From the NCBI GenBank assembly GCA_907165135.1, contig OU015568.1, positions 11,912,501 through 11,976,500 on the forward strand: a stretch of DNA of 64,000 nt, given 5' to 3'. The position numbers and the translations under genes are program-made. Shown piece by piece: positions 38,000-50,955 of this stretch (position 1 is the stretch's first letter; every line of letters begins with the position of its first letter). Source of the stretch: Oikopleura dioica (Eukaryota; Chordata; Appendicularia; Copelata; Oikopleuridae). The notes under the pieces are model-generated. The model saw only the letters and a list, made by a program, of their open reading frames with translations. It searched no databases and was not told where the DNA came from.

Positions 38000-38518
38000 G
38001 AAACTGCGCAAAGTTCCCCACTCATGTGAATATTTTTTATACGAATCCCTTCAACCCTTTTCTTCTTTTCTTCAACTTATCGACTTTCATTCCCTCTTTT
38101 ACATTTTCCAACTGAGTTCAACATATTCTTCAAATTAAAAAAATCGCTCCCTGAAAAAGCACAAACAATACCAAGGTCAACGTACTTATGACATAATATC
38201 TTATGTTCGAGCAAAACGTCTTCCCCTCTTCGCAAAAATGGAATCCCAACTCATAAATAAAGATATATCGCTCCTATCTCGTTCCATCGACAAATCGCAG
38301 CATAATTTTTTTGCAAAATCGTACTATCTTTTTATTGCTGCTTCTTTCCTTCAAGGTTCACGCACTAGCACGAACTTTTACTATTGATTCTTTTACTGCT
38401 CTTAGTTCCAGCTGTACTTTTTTGTTAATAAATTATTTATAAATTTCGATGAATGGAAACATATTGAAAATGTTGATTTATGACATTTTTAAATCTTTAT
38501 TCAGCTTGAATAATGTTT

Positions 38519-40382
38519 CTATACACAATAGAATTCATCAACAGGGAAAATTATCGGGCGCCAAAATTTTTGCGTTTGGTTGTTAATTACTTTCGACGAT
38601 ATTTTTTCTCCATCCCATTTGATTTTTGTGATAGGAAAATTCTTTTTGATGTACTCTTCTTCTTCGGAATTTTGTTCTACGCCGCTGACGAGATAAATAA
38701 AATTTCCAATACTTATTGTAGAGCAGTAGTAATGCTAAAACTCAAGTTAGTACAGTGGTATGAGCGGTTTCCGCACCCCTACGATTTTTTAAAATTACAC
38801 AGTAAATTTCCAAAAACTCTATTTATTGTATTTTTCCCTAATAGAAAATGGCGTGAAAATTTCATTACTGAAAACAGAAATCAAATATCATATCTGAATC
38901 AAAAGTTATGAATTTTTAAAGGCGAAAAATTGGGGTGCGGAAACCGCTCATACCACTGTACTCCTTTGTTTTGTCACACCTGTTCATTAAGCTTCCCAAC
39001 AACTGTCCATTTCAAGTGTCGAAGTAAGTAAACTTCTTTTGAGGCGTAATAGTCAGTATCATCACTTGTCCATTGACCTCCCATGAGAAGAATGCCCTTG
39101 TTGATTCCAAGGCAAGAGTGAACCCATATTGACCTTAAAATAATCAGGAAACGACCCAAAAAAGGATTCTTACATACTTTGGATGATCCGGTAGATCTTT
39201 CCATGAAGAGCCAGTGAGTTTTTCTACTTTTTTGTAGCCATCTGATCTCGAGGAACTGACCGCCACTGGTTTATCTTTGAGCAGCGCTAGACATGAATTA
39301 CTGTGCGAGTATTTTGTGGACGGTCTTATTTTTACAGAGGATCCGTCGAACTCCACGCATTCTGTCCGTGAATCAATAGTTTCAGAACTTGGAAAGCAAA
39401 TTAGCGCTAAAAATTATAGTTTTATTTGATGTTCAGTACTGTCAGAGTCTGTGGCAAGATGTTTATTCTGAAGCATCCTTCAAAAAGGCCTTCACCTGAT
39501 TGTTGGTCAGCCGCCGTTACTGTAGCAGAGGCAAAGAAGTACACATTATTAAGTATTACATCTAACTCCTTGATATTGCAGTCACTTATCATCGCAATCT
39601 TAGTTTTTATGAAATATCATTTTTAATATGGCTTACTTTGGAGGTATTATTTAAATATAGTGTATCGTTAATTGAGGAGGGTAGCCATTGTGGACTAAAA
39701 ATATAGACTTTCCCTCGAATTAAAGCAGAAATCGCATCTTGAAGATAGTGATGGTCACTTATTGACAAGGGCATTCTGATAGTACGATTATTCATCAGTC
39801 CGTTTGGTTTGAGTACGTAGCTGATAAATTTTGCATTACGATAAACACTATTACCAGCGAGAACCATCATTGAACGTTTCACAGGATCTCTGATATTTAA
39901 AATATGCTTTTTATCCTTTTAGTCACTCACTTTGATATTCTTATCTTTCTGGTTGTTGTTGGTGCCCTTGTGGTCGTGGTTGTTTGAAATTTTGAGGATG
40001 TTTCCGGCGTGTTCATTCTCTTCGTAAAAGCTGGATCAACGGAGGAGTTGGTGAATGAAACAGAATTAAATTCAGAAGGCTTTTTTAGAAGTAATATCGG
40101 AAAAAGAACTGCTCCGATTGTTATGAGAGCCACCAATATCTTCGTAAAAACAGAAAGACCTTTCAGTTTATCGACGCATGATTTTTTCTTCTTCTTTTCT
40201 CCTTCTTCTCCCCGTATTTGTTGATTACCGCTCATTCGACCTGTAGAATACAGCGGAGGAGATGAAGAAAGACGACTCGTTCCAGAAAACGAAGATTCCG
40301 CCGTCTCGTCTTGGTAGGTAGAATGAATTTTATGAACATAATTTTTATATTCTTCCATTTTATCATCGCTTAAAACATACAT
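38519..40382 (-). CDS. Type II membrane protein with kelch-like beta-propeller ectodomain
   Basis: Exons 40382-39931, 39889-39637, 39598-39496, 39406-39178, 39133-38980 and 38734-38519, in phase. A cytoplasmic part (about 80 residues, ending in a KKKKKS cluster) precedes one TM helix (FTKILVALITIGAVLFPILL), then a Thr-rich stalk (TTTTTRAPTTTRK), likely O-glycosylated, and repeated propeller-like blades: VKRSMMVLAGNSV, GKVYIFSPQWLPSSIND, NNVYFFASATV, KPVAVSSSRSDGYKKVE, NKGILLMGGQWTSDDTDYY and IGNFIYLVSGVEQN. The blades are too degenerate to assign a named family. Ligand unknown. The last intron carries a MITE. No pyrimidine-AG precedes the start. Convergent with GRK. Confidence 0.72.
38753..38958. 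mobile_element. Tc1/mariner-type MITE, 206 bp, inside an intron
   Basis: Perfect inverted repeats of about 29 bp (CAGTGGTATGAGCGGTTTCC... and its complement) at the two ends, each bordered by TA, the target duplication of Tc1/mariner elements (TA-CAGTG ... CACTG-TA). No transposase inside. The element lies in the intron 38979-38735 of the kelch-like gene; without it that intron would be about 37 bp, a normal size here. Confidence 0.88.
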
Positions 40383-43300
40383 GTATTTGGCCGATTTTTC
40401 AACCGGTTCATTTCACCTGTTCACTTTCGTATACTCTCTCAAACACACATCTTCCGGGGTCTCTTGATTTCTAAATCTCATTTTTTTTTCTTTATCCAAA
40501 TAATATTATTTGTTATACTTACTACTTATATATCTTTCACGAAGAAACCCACCGGCTTATTCTTCTGATAACGCGCCATTCTGCGAGACGCTCTCATAGC
40601 AGGAGACTCATCCCCTCAAAAATTGCCAAAACTGCAGAATCAAAATCAATTGCCTGTTAATATTCGTTGACTTATCTTCACTCGCTATTCACAAAGTTTG
40701 AATGCGAAGGTTCATTTTTGCTAGGGTGCTTCGTTTTGATATCAAGGAAGAGTAAATGGTGTTATTGATGCTGTGAGCTAAGAAAAATGCTCAAACTGAA
40801 TAATAAACTAGTAAAAACATCCAGTTTTATTTCCTTTTACAATTTATCAATTCTATCTTATAGAGAGGGATTTCCTTCGAATGGCGCAGATGAACAGCAG
40901 GGGTTAATGAGCGGATTAGGAAATGGGCGCATGCGCGCGGATTTGTGTGGAGAACAGTGAGATTTGTGAATGAGCTGCCTGTGGATAAGCTTCGGTGAGC
41001 TTCAAACAAAGCTCAGGACAAATTGCTTGCAACCTGCTGTCAAATGACACTCTCGCCCGTCCAGCGGCACATGATCGACTAGAACAACTACCATTGCATT
41101 TTTACGCCTCTTCGATTATCGTAGCACGAGCTCAGAAATACGAGTCATAGAAATGCTTGCATAATGAAATCTGTTGAGTCTCGTGCCATTTGCAATTTAG
41201 CGTCGTTCAAGAAATCGAATTGTTGAAAATGTCACTTTCCTGAAAAACTGGATTTGTTGCGTCTTGGAACCAGCGACCTTCTCCTTCGCTTGAATCCTGG
41301 AGCGTGAGAAAGCTTAGTACTTGGCGTGGTATTTGTATGTCCTGTTTATCCGATTCTAGTGTGTCTTGGAGCACGTTCCAGCCGAGAGGAGCGAAAATCG
41401 CCAAATCGGAAACGCGATTTTTGGGTACTGCCGAAATGTCTTTTATGGACACAAGCAAGAAATTACTGGAACACGGGGGATTAAGGGACCCCTGTCCAGA
41501 TTATGGCGCGCACCACATTTCCGGCTTGCAACTTCCGCCTTTTATACAAACACCGGTTTTCTCACCGATTTATAAACGGTTTAACTACTTGGATTTAGAA
41601 GGGTCGGAGCAGCATTTTCGATTGCTGCTTTTGGGATTTATAAATATTTAAGAAATGAAGTTCTCTTCCGGAAGTAACTTTTGGCTGACTCCCAGTTGGC
41701 CAAATCGTTATCATTCTTTCCCCGAAAAAAGCTTGACCCGCCGTTTGAAAATAAATGCCACATTTTCAAGAACACAACACATTCCAGCGCCAGCAACATT
41801 CGGAGGAATGAAAATTATTTATTTCAAGGGCCAAATAATTTGGACGATTTGAAAAGGTCAATTTGGGCTTGAGCCATTTTCAAATTTACATTTTTTCGCC
41901 ATGTTTTTTCAAAGCTGGCCTCTCTTCCTCTTTTTTTTTGTCTTCGTGCGGCTTTGGCCGTGAAACAATAATTTCTTGGGCGAACAATATAATTTGCGAT
42001 CCCATCATGTCTAGCACTCGGTAAATAGAAATTCATTATTTCGATGTTTAGTAGAGGTGGTTCATCATCTCCTCATGACTTTTCGGCATCCCTCAAATGA
42101 ACGCTCGAATTTCTAGTGCCATTTCTTTTGAAAGCCCCATTTCAATCCATTTAGTTGTACAAAAGAAAAGTGATGCTTGATCTTCGCCAGATAATCCGGT
42201 TGTCATTTAGCCCCAATTAACAATTTTCGCCTTTCGCGGCAAAATGAAAAAGACTTGTGAACCGGGTAAATTTGTCGAAATTGACGTTGATCCCCTCGAC
42301 AATGATCAGCGATATCAACTTCATTCCACTTGGTCTTCTGTCATTAACGTGCCAAATTGGGCTTGACCTGGACTTGCGGCAGGTGCTCGGGAGAATTATG
42401 TAAAAGAGCACTGACAGACAGAAATTCGATGCTAGAACTTTTTTCTCAGGCTCGAATTTCGCTCCATTGTACAGTTTATCAAACACTTTTCGTAGGAAAT
42501 TTCGTAAATATTCTAAATTGGCGTCTAAAAATCCACGCGTATGGATCCTTATCATTAGCTCTTATCAGTAGATGATCGGAACTTGTTCCCGCCCTCTGAA
42601 CACGCGTTGAGACACTTGTCTCGGAAGAAAATGTTTGAGTGAACCAGGCTCATTAGCAACTGCTAAAAACTAGAAGGTTTGCCAATTAAGATTCCCCCTT
42701 TGGTCCTAAGTGCCTTCCCAAACGACGCCTTTGTATAAAAACTGTTTGAGATTTATCTTAACCACTCCAAAGCCAGAGGAAAATGCAAATCCTAGCATCG
42801 CGATAGTCGACCACTGAAACCGACTTTTATAACTTCTCAAGGAGTTTTGCATAAACTCGGTTCACAAGCAGTTATCGCCAAAGAGAGATAAAAAGCCATC
42901 TTTGTATAAATAACGAGGCCGACTCATGTCAAAAGTAAAATGAGATTTGTCAGCTGATCCGAAATAGATTTTGGCTATTCTAATCGCAGCATTTTCAAGG
43001 AAAGGCAGCAAATTCATCAGAAACGAATGGCCATCCATTCTAGAGCAAATTTAAAGCGCATAAAATTGACCGTATTTTTAGTTGGGAAATGCGCGTGAAA
43101 ATTATTCTTATCGCTTTTTTTCAATGAAAACATCCCACGCGTGAGTTAGAGTCTTTTTCTAGTGCGATACAATCTGTCCTGGCTTACACTAAGTTTTTCA
43201 AATCCTGCCTATTTTGACAGGCAATCTAAGTTTAGTGATTGTGCTCCGCCTAGTGTGTCATAATATGTGACCGTAAGCCTCTTATCAGCATAAATTTGTC

Positions 43301-46300
43301 GAGTACCCGAGCCAGCTTTTTTGTTAGTTTTAGCTATCTGTCTCCCACTTTTGGAAGCACTTGAAAACCGGACAGTTACCACAAGTAAAGATAATATACA
43401 GGGCATTTGCTTTTTAAAATATGCAAAAATAGAAGGTGGAGAAGTTTGTTGACTTTTAACCCTAAAGCTTTGATAAACCAATTCGCTAGTCAGGCCAAAA
43501 TCGGGAAGGACAAGGAGGATAGGCTATTTAACATTCTTAGCTCTTTGGGTTGGCGGCAGATGTTGACTAGATTCAACCCTTGTTCCAGCTCCTTGAAGAT
43601 TCAAAGAGCTACAATTCCGGAAAAGGGTTTGTCTCCTTCCGGGAATCTCGGTTTCCGCATATTTCCGGAACACTGAAGCACGTAAGAGGCCTAAATAGGT
43701 TCACCCTTTTAGTCGACGCCAATTTGTGTTGGAAAACTCGCTGTAATGTATTCCGGAAACAAGTGGAAATTTAGAAAGGAAAAATAAAAATCGCCGGAGA
43801 AGGGGGCCTTTCAAGTGACCGAGTAGGCTCATTGAGAGTTACATATGATTATCTGGACTACCAACCGCAACTTTCTGGTGCCAAAGGGCGACCGCAAGCC
43901 GTGTTACGCACACCCTAAGCCAGCGAATATGTTGTAAAAAGAATTCACAAGAAAATCGACCACTCCATCAGGCACATAAAAACGGATTAAATCGCAGTAT
44001 GTTATTTCTTAGCATGCAGCGACTTTCGCAGACCGAGTCAAGATCTAGTGAGAAACGTCATCAGGTGGTGTCTTTTTTTTCGACATCAACGACCAACTGG
44101 TCGATTTGTGGTAGATCCTTAGGAATTCGACCTCGAGAAGAGGCGCGATAGATGCAGTCGGCGGGAAAATGTCAAGTGTTGCCGCCTAAACTTACCCGGA
44201 TTCAGGTCGAATTCTTGAGCCGGATCAGTTTTTTGATTTTTTAAGGAGCCCGAAAGGACAAGAGTTCCCACAGATTAACTCCAGCTCGATACCAAGGGCA
44301 ACAGTTTTTCAAATCGCGAATCCGTGACGAATAGATTTTTCCTAGAAAAGAAAATAAGTGGTCATCGTATCATCATTTATGTTCGCCTGAACCACTGAAT
44401 GTTATCTTAGGGAAAATACAGTAATATGATAACGACCTGTTAATTTGGCATATTTTTGGATGGCACTTTATTTTTCCAAAAAGGCTCGAAATCCGGATTA
44501 CTGGTCGGATTAAGGTCGAGTTTTTCGGGTTATTAAAAATGCCTCCAACTTTCGCGAAATATACAAATCTTGAGGGTTGTTAAACCAACAGCCTATATAA
44601 ATTATAACTACTACCGGCGAAAATCTGTACCCTCCCAAATTTGTGTATTGTCACGTGATCAATATTGGCTGCGCGGGGATCTTATAAAACGCATCAAGGA
44701 AATACACAAGTGGCCCAATTCTGAGTCGATCCCGGTTCCGATAATTTCAAAAACTTCGATTTTCGAAAAAGGGGTCATTAATTTTCCCAAATTAAGGGCC
44801 TCCCCGGATTATTTTGTAAACAATTGGCCTAATTGTAATTATTCCCGCTTTATTATGTTTTTCAGGGCAAAGCAATAAGACTAAAATAATCGCTTATTCT
44901 GACGTGAAATAATAAAGCCTCGAAAATTAGCAGAAACTGAGGGATTGGAACTGGTGCCAAAAATGGTGAATGAGCGGTTTTGTAGCTTGTCTTTTTCTCC
45001 GAAGCGGATTTACAATTTTGCTCATTAGCGGGCAAGGGTCAAAAAGAAGAGATCCTCAGCTGCGGAATTATGAATCAGAAATTAACCCGTTCTTTATTAA
45101 AAAGGACGATACAGTAGAAACACCAATCATGCTCCTGCCAAAAAGTCTTTATACGTAAAATTTCGTTACGTTTCCTGTAGTTTAATACTTGGGCAAATGT
45201 CTGCGGCTGTATATCGGCCGCCCCTTGAGATGTTCGTTTCCGCATTTCGCATGGCAAAGTCAAATAAGTCAATTTATTTCGCGCGAATTTTATTGATGCC
45301 AGTCAGACCGGGGAGCAAATAGAACTCCCTGTGAAGAAAATGACGGACAGGAAATATGACGGTTCTGCTAGCAACACGTGAGCGAAAATATTTACAAACG
45401 AAGTTGAAAAGATACAAGCCGCAATTGTTGATTGTAAGGACATAACCGCCAATTCTGATGGATTTAGAAGTGAAGACCTCCCGAATCGGAACAGGCGTAA
45501 TCTTCATTCGAATTTTTACATGAACGAGGACTTTCTTTGAATTACTGTATCGAGCAGGTACATTTGAATATCAAAGCTCCCAAAATCCGACAAAGGGCGA
45601 AAGGTCAAAATGTAAATGTTTCTCCCTAAAAAAGGATTAATCTTTTCAAGCACCGAAAAAGCGGATTTTCCCCTCGACCAGTGTTTTCGCAAAAACAGCT
45701 AGTGTTCCTTTCAGATTCAAATTCCTCATTTCGCGCGCCGCTAAAAATGCATACAATGCACCTGTTTACAAAAAAATCGTTTTCAAAATAAAAGAAAAAT
45801 ATTTTCTCACACTCTCCTGGTTCTTTTTCTCATGGCGGCTCTTGAAAGCAAATAAGGGACACCTTGCAACAATGGGTTAAAGTCTATACTTACCATTCCT
45901 GTGCATAACCGAGCGCGAAAGTTATGCCCGGGGAAGAGATAAAGAAAAAGTTCTAATGCAACCGCGAAATTTCAAATTTTACATTCTAGCGCCGATAAGT
46001 TTTGAAAAAAATTTGGAAAACCAAAATACTAATTTCCAGCCGCAGCTTAGAAGTTATTGTCGGCCTAATTACCGGTTTTAAAGGTCGAGAAAAAATTCGA
46101 TTCAAAACTGGCTGTCTAAATTCCTAAATTCGAAATTCTCAAAATCCAAAGTTTAATCCGTGTACCCACCTTGGCCAAATCCTTCTGGAGAAATCGAAGG
46201 CTGGGCCAAAATTCATGAATTTAACCCTCTTTGGCCGTGTTGCCACAACTCGAGTCCCATCCCAAGGGCTCTGCGGCATAAGCGTCGCCGCCTTATGGAC

Positions 46301-47666
46301 TTTTCGCCAATTTTTGGCAATTACGGTCACTTCCTCTTCGTAATACTTGAGCGAATTCTTGAGGGCGTATTTTGCCGTTTTAGAAGAGGCAAATCTGCTA
46401 CGAATTGTCGTATTTTCAACAGAAAAACGAAGATATCTTACCAGCCGTATTTTTGTATTTTCAGGATTGATACATGTCTAATAGTCTACTTTTAAAATCT
46501 CCTTGAAGGCTGAAAATCGTGTAGAACTAGTTAAACGCAGCATAAGGGCTTATCCACTTGGCGCGGACATCCGTCTGAAATACACAAACCCATTAGGAGG
46601 CACATATGGGGATGTGTATCAGGCCGCTCAATTTCCTCTGGCCGCTCAATTTCGCTTTGAAGGACTTATCCACGGGACTATCGATCTCGGAGCAACTGGT
46701 GTCCAACTCGGCGCAAGTCAAGTGGCCAATCTTCCAATTTTGGCTACGATTTCGAAAAAATGAAATTCGCTCGAAAACAGGGCCATTTGCTCCGCTCTAC
46801 TAGTCAGGCAGCCGGCTCTAGAACCGGGCAAGAACTGAACCCAACCATTAGCTGAATACCATTAGATCCTTAAGATTTTTGAACACATTCCACAGCAGCG
46901 GGAATGACATTTGGAATGCTCCCAGCGCCAGTTGGAAAAAAGTGGAATTCCGGCAGACGAATTTGTTCTTTGTCCCTGGAAATAAATAAAAGACCAGAAA
47001 CAGGTTTTACTCAGAAAGATGGAAGCTCTGAAAACCAGTTTATTTGACAGGAAACGATGTTTTTCTTCAATCTGAATCACGCTCCGCAAAATTGATGAAT
47101 GACATTATAATTCCACTTTATGTAGCTTTGGTTTTTCGCAAATTTAGAAAAATTCTCGTCCTGCGTGGAAAATTGGTACAAGGTCAGGACAAGAGTGATT
47201 GTGGTCGTCGCTCTCCGACTCGGTGATATGTCCGGCCTAAAATATCAAATTAATCAACCTTTTTAGCTTAATCCTGCAGTGCAACGGGAGGCAGATACGT
47301 CTTGGCATTTTGGGTGGAATTTTGTTCAATAGGGCGGGTTTTTGGCACCATCCGGTTGACTTTTCTTACTGGAAGATTTTCGTAGCTTATCTTGCTTCCA
47401 GAAACCTTCCGAAAGTGAAATTCTTATAAAACAAGACGGAAGAAAATGGCAATATTTCGGGGAAAAATCAATCAATGAAGAAAATCTTATGGGCCCTTGA
47501 AGATCAAGACAGGAAAAAGCCATGGCTTTTTGAGCATCAAAAGTGCCTCCTCCCGATAAAAATAAGAGAGAGGCAGATGGATAAGAGGCTCAACTGAACT
47601 TTTTATGATGCCTCGTGGATCCTGGGATGAGTAGATGTTTTCAAAGGGAAAAGGACACTGGTCACG

Positions 47667-47812
47667 ATGGCACCCGCTGGTAAAGACACGTTCCAAAGTT
47701 GGTTTTATGGCGCTTGGCGAGCTGCTGCTCTCGCCGTCCTAGTCATCCTTGGATTGATGGGCGGTTCGGGGGAAATGTCGCATGGGATACGAGCCAGCCC
47801 TAAAAACCCATA
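47667..47812 (+). other. Small frame with signal-anchor-like peptide, doubtful
   Basis: An ATG frame of 48 codons encodes WRAAALAVLVILGLMGG, a plausible secretion signal or anchor, in the gene-poor tract. No downstream donor in a convincing position and no partner exon were identified. Could be chance. Confidence 0.15.
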
Positions 47813-50778
47813 ATTCTTGATATAAACCCTTTCTTCTGTTCTTCCTCCTTTCAAGAATCTATATCAAATTCATGCAACCATAAGCAATATATTCAAAGAC
47901 GAAGATTCAAGTTCATCCCTTTGAGGATTAATAATTATTGAGTCGTTTTGCAGCTGATCCTCCGGAACTCCCGCTGCGAGCTCTCACATGCTCCTAACAT
48001 AAGTGTATCTGACCCTGAAGCCTTGTCGGCGTTGTCTTCTGAGGATTCGGATGTCGGCCGAGTGTTTGATGTCTCGAGGCGGAGTATCGATTGGCCTCAG
48101 GCGAGTGAATCTAGAGAAAATTTGTTCCGGACGAAGGGTTCTTGGTCCACTTCCAAAAATTTGTCCAACTCGCTTCCCGACGCTGTCAGATGCTTAATTT
48201 TTAATCGGAGAAAAATGTTGCTGCATATCACGTGGTTATATGTTCATTTGTGCTACGAACAGATTATGAAAGATTAATTCGGGTGACAGCACTTTTTGGA
48301 ACTGAAAGGCGACCCATCCCAGTTTTGTGACAACTTTTTGACAAGGGGCAGGTGACAATGGCTACCCTCACTGAGCACCATCTTATAGATTGGGGCCAGT
48401 TTTCTCACACTTCTTTTTCCAAGTCCTTTTCAGGGCACATTTCTTTGGGAACTCGATATTTGGAAAAACAATATCCCGATCTTTCAAAACTCTTTCAACA
48501 ATGGTTTCAAACGATCAGTATTTCAGTTTCATGCTTCTTACAAAATGCGAAGTTAAAAAATGCCCCTCCTGTTACTTATCGAAGTATCCAATTCGATGAT
48601 GGTGTCCCTCGTTCTCAAGCTGTAAAGATTAATCTCCTAACCTTTCTCACGAGGAAGGGAGGAAACGCTCTAGGACTGTGACTTACAAGGAGTGCATAGA
48701 ATCATCTGTTGATTGATTAAAAGGACACTTGGATCTACGGACTATACACCGGTTCTTCTTCGATAATCCCCAGGAAGGGCGAAATTAATTAACGCGCACA
48801 AAACTCATCCGTTCGGGTCACCAGGGCTGAAATTAATTCTAAACACTACGTCAGGCGAAATTCGCCAAGTTGACATTTACACTTTTTTGAAATGCAGCGT
48901 TTTTATTTGATATACAGGACTATTATAGAACATTTAGGCTCAATTCAGAAGGCATTTTTCCTGCATCTTTTGAGACGAGGCCGACTAGACTTAGGAAAAA
49001 AATACGGTGTTTATAACTCCTGGCCATTTTTGGCAAGCTTTGTGGGACTTGGCAAGTCATTTCAAATCAGAATTACAGTAATGTACTGTAAAGCTTCCCT
49101 TTGAAGTGCAGGTGTACTCATGATCCATTACACTATCGATAATAGGGCCAATAACTGTCTAGAGACAAACATCTCCATCGTGTGAACTGAATGGCTAGTG
49201 CGCCAAAGTCAACACTAGAATCGCCAGAAAAAGCAAATTTACACTCCTCTCAATTGACTGAGCGATATGGGCGCTCAATAATCTCATCAAAAGTGCACCT
49301 GAATAGAACTTTAGCTCCAACTACCTCTTTACAAGAGCATTCTCTTTTTACCAAAGTCGTATTGAAAATCACCTAACCACTAATTACCGGATTATTTGCT
49401 CTTGAATATCGAGAATATCCAAATTCTCAATACCATTATTCAGTCAGAAAGTAGGAGTATTTAGCATATTTTTACATGAGATAAATGCTCAAGAAATTGT
49501 TTGGTGGAATAAATCTCAATTCGAAAGCCTTGTATTCTGAAACAGTATTATGATTGCCATGGCTGAAATGCAATCAAAGGTGCCATAATTAACTCATTGT
49601 CAATTCAAATGGTTAAAAGGGGCGAAGAAACGTCCCACAGCATATGGCCTCATTACCGTTTATAGATCGAATTGGGGCGAACCTTGATGAGAAATTCATG
49701 AAAATCATTTCTCCTCGAATGACTCAACTTCCATTTGATACTACAAATAAAGCTTTAAATCTTTATCTTCCAATTTATTACAAAGAAACTGTCTTCTGCA
49801 TTGCGATACGGCCGAGGTGAGCTCATCCGTCTTATCGGGTCCGACTTATCCCCTGCTGCCCATCTCCTCTTATCTCCATTACTTTAGTTGCGAAATCCCC
49901 ACTTCTCATGGTATAATATACTCCGAGTTTAATATCTTATCTCAAGTTTATATAACCCCATCCCTTACCGGCACGAGGAAGAAGTACAGTTTTAAATGAA
50001 GGAGCTTCGGAAGAATCGAATAAGTACTAGCACATAATATAAATTTCTAAAATGAGGGATCCCCAATAATAGAACCACGGACTTAAAACTTTCTTCATCA
50101 ATAAAAATGGAATTTTGAAGAATAATTTAGGTTTTTGATAGAAAAATGGCAAAGAAACGCGATTTTCTTCGAAATGAAAGTAGGGGACACGTTTTTATTC
50201 AAGAGAACCGCCTCAAGTTCCTAATATCGCGCCGCTCGTAAATAAAAAATTCCCAACACGTTCCAATGCGGTTTGAGCTACGTAGTCTGTGTACTTCCGC
50301 ACTTCAGTGGGACAAGTGATCCGGTTATTTCCTTTTTGATGCTGATCCAAAATGTAAATATTTAGAGCTCCATCATTACGGTCAGAGTCAGATTCTCCTG
50401 CTTTCTGATGCTTTCTAGTTCCATCTTTCGCGTTTGAAATGCACGCAAAATCGACTTCTGAATTTCAAGCTCAAACGACTCAAACCCGTTTTTTCTTGAG
50501 CGCTAATGGTTCATCCGGCTTTCCGAATATTTGATTTCGCCCGTTTTTTGTCAAAGCTTGAAACAATTATGCCCGGCTTGGTGGTGGTTTTAATCCTCCT
50601 CTCTCCTCCTGCCTGAATCAGTGAATCGTGATTGCACCTCCCTGAATAATCCAGCCTTAGTGCCAGAGGTTTATTCAATATCGATCCATCCAAAAGGCCT
50701 ACTTTCTATTTTCCCTTGTTCGAAAAAGAGTCATGTAATTTCCGATAAAAGGCGATTTCCGAGAGCTCGGCGGGCGAT

Positions 50779-50955
50779 CAGGTGGATAGGTACATATCCT
50801 GCCGAGCAATTTCCAATATCCTGGGAAGTCAGGTGACCTGGGTATCCCACAGAGTCTTCCTGGGAAAGACAATTAGTAGACAAGTAGAATGTATGTAAAA
50901 TTGTTACTAAAATAAACCTGGCGCTGAGAAAAAAGACGATTCGAGAGGTCACCTG
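50779..50955. promoter_or_regulatory. Cluster of CAGGTG E-boxes
   Basis: CAGGTG at 50779-50784, the 11-bp palindrome CAGGTGACCTG at 50830-50840 (two overlapping sites), and CACCTG at 50950-50955: four sites in 177 bp of otherwise gene-free DNA. CAGGTG is bound by E-protein/bHLH dimers and by Snail/ZEB zinc fingers. Regulatory function is inferred. Confidence 0.3.

Noticed and set aside
38513-38911. Plus-strand 132-codon frame near the MITE
   Set aside because: It is the antisense of the last kelch-like exon plus half of the MITE; not an independent gene.
48352-48681. 109-codon plus-strand frame in the gene-poor tract
   Set aside because: No family similarity, no splice partners and ordinary length for chance frames in DNA of this composition.
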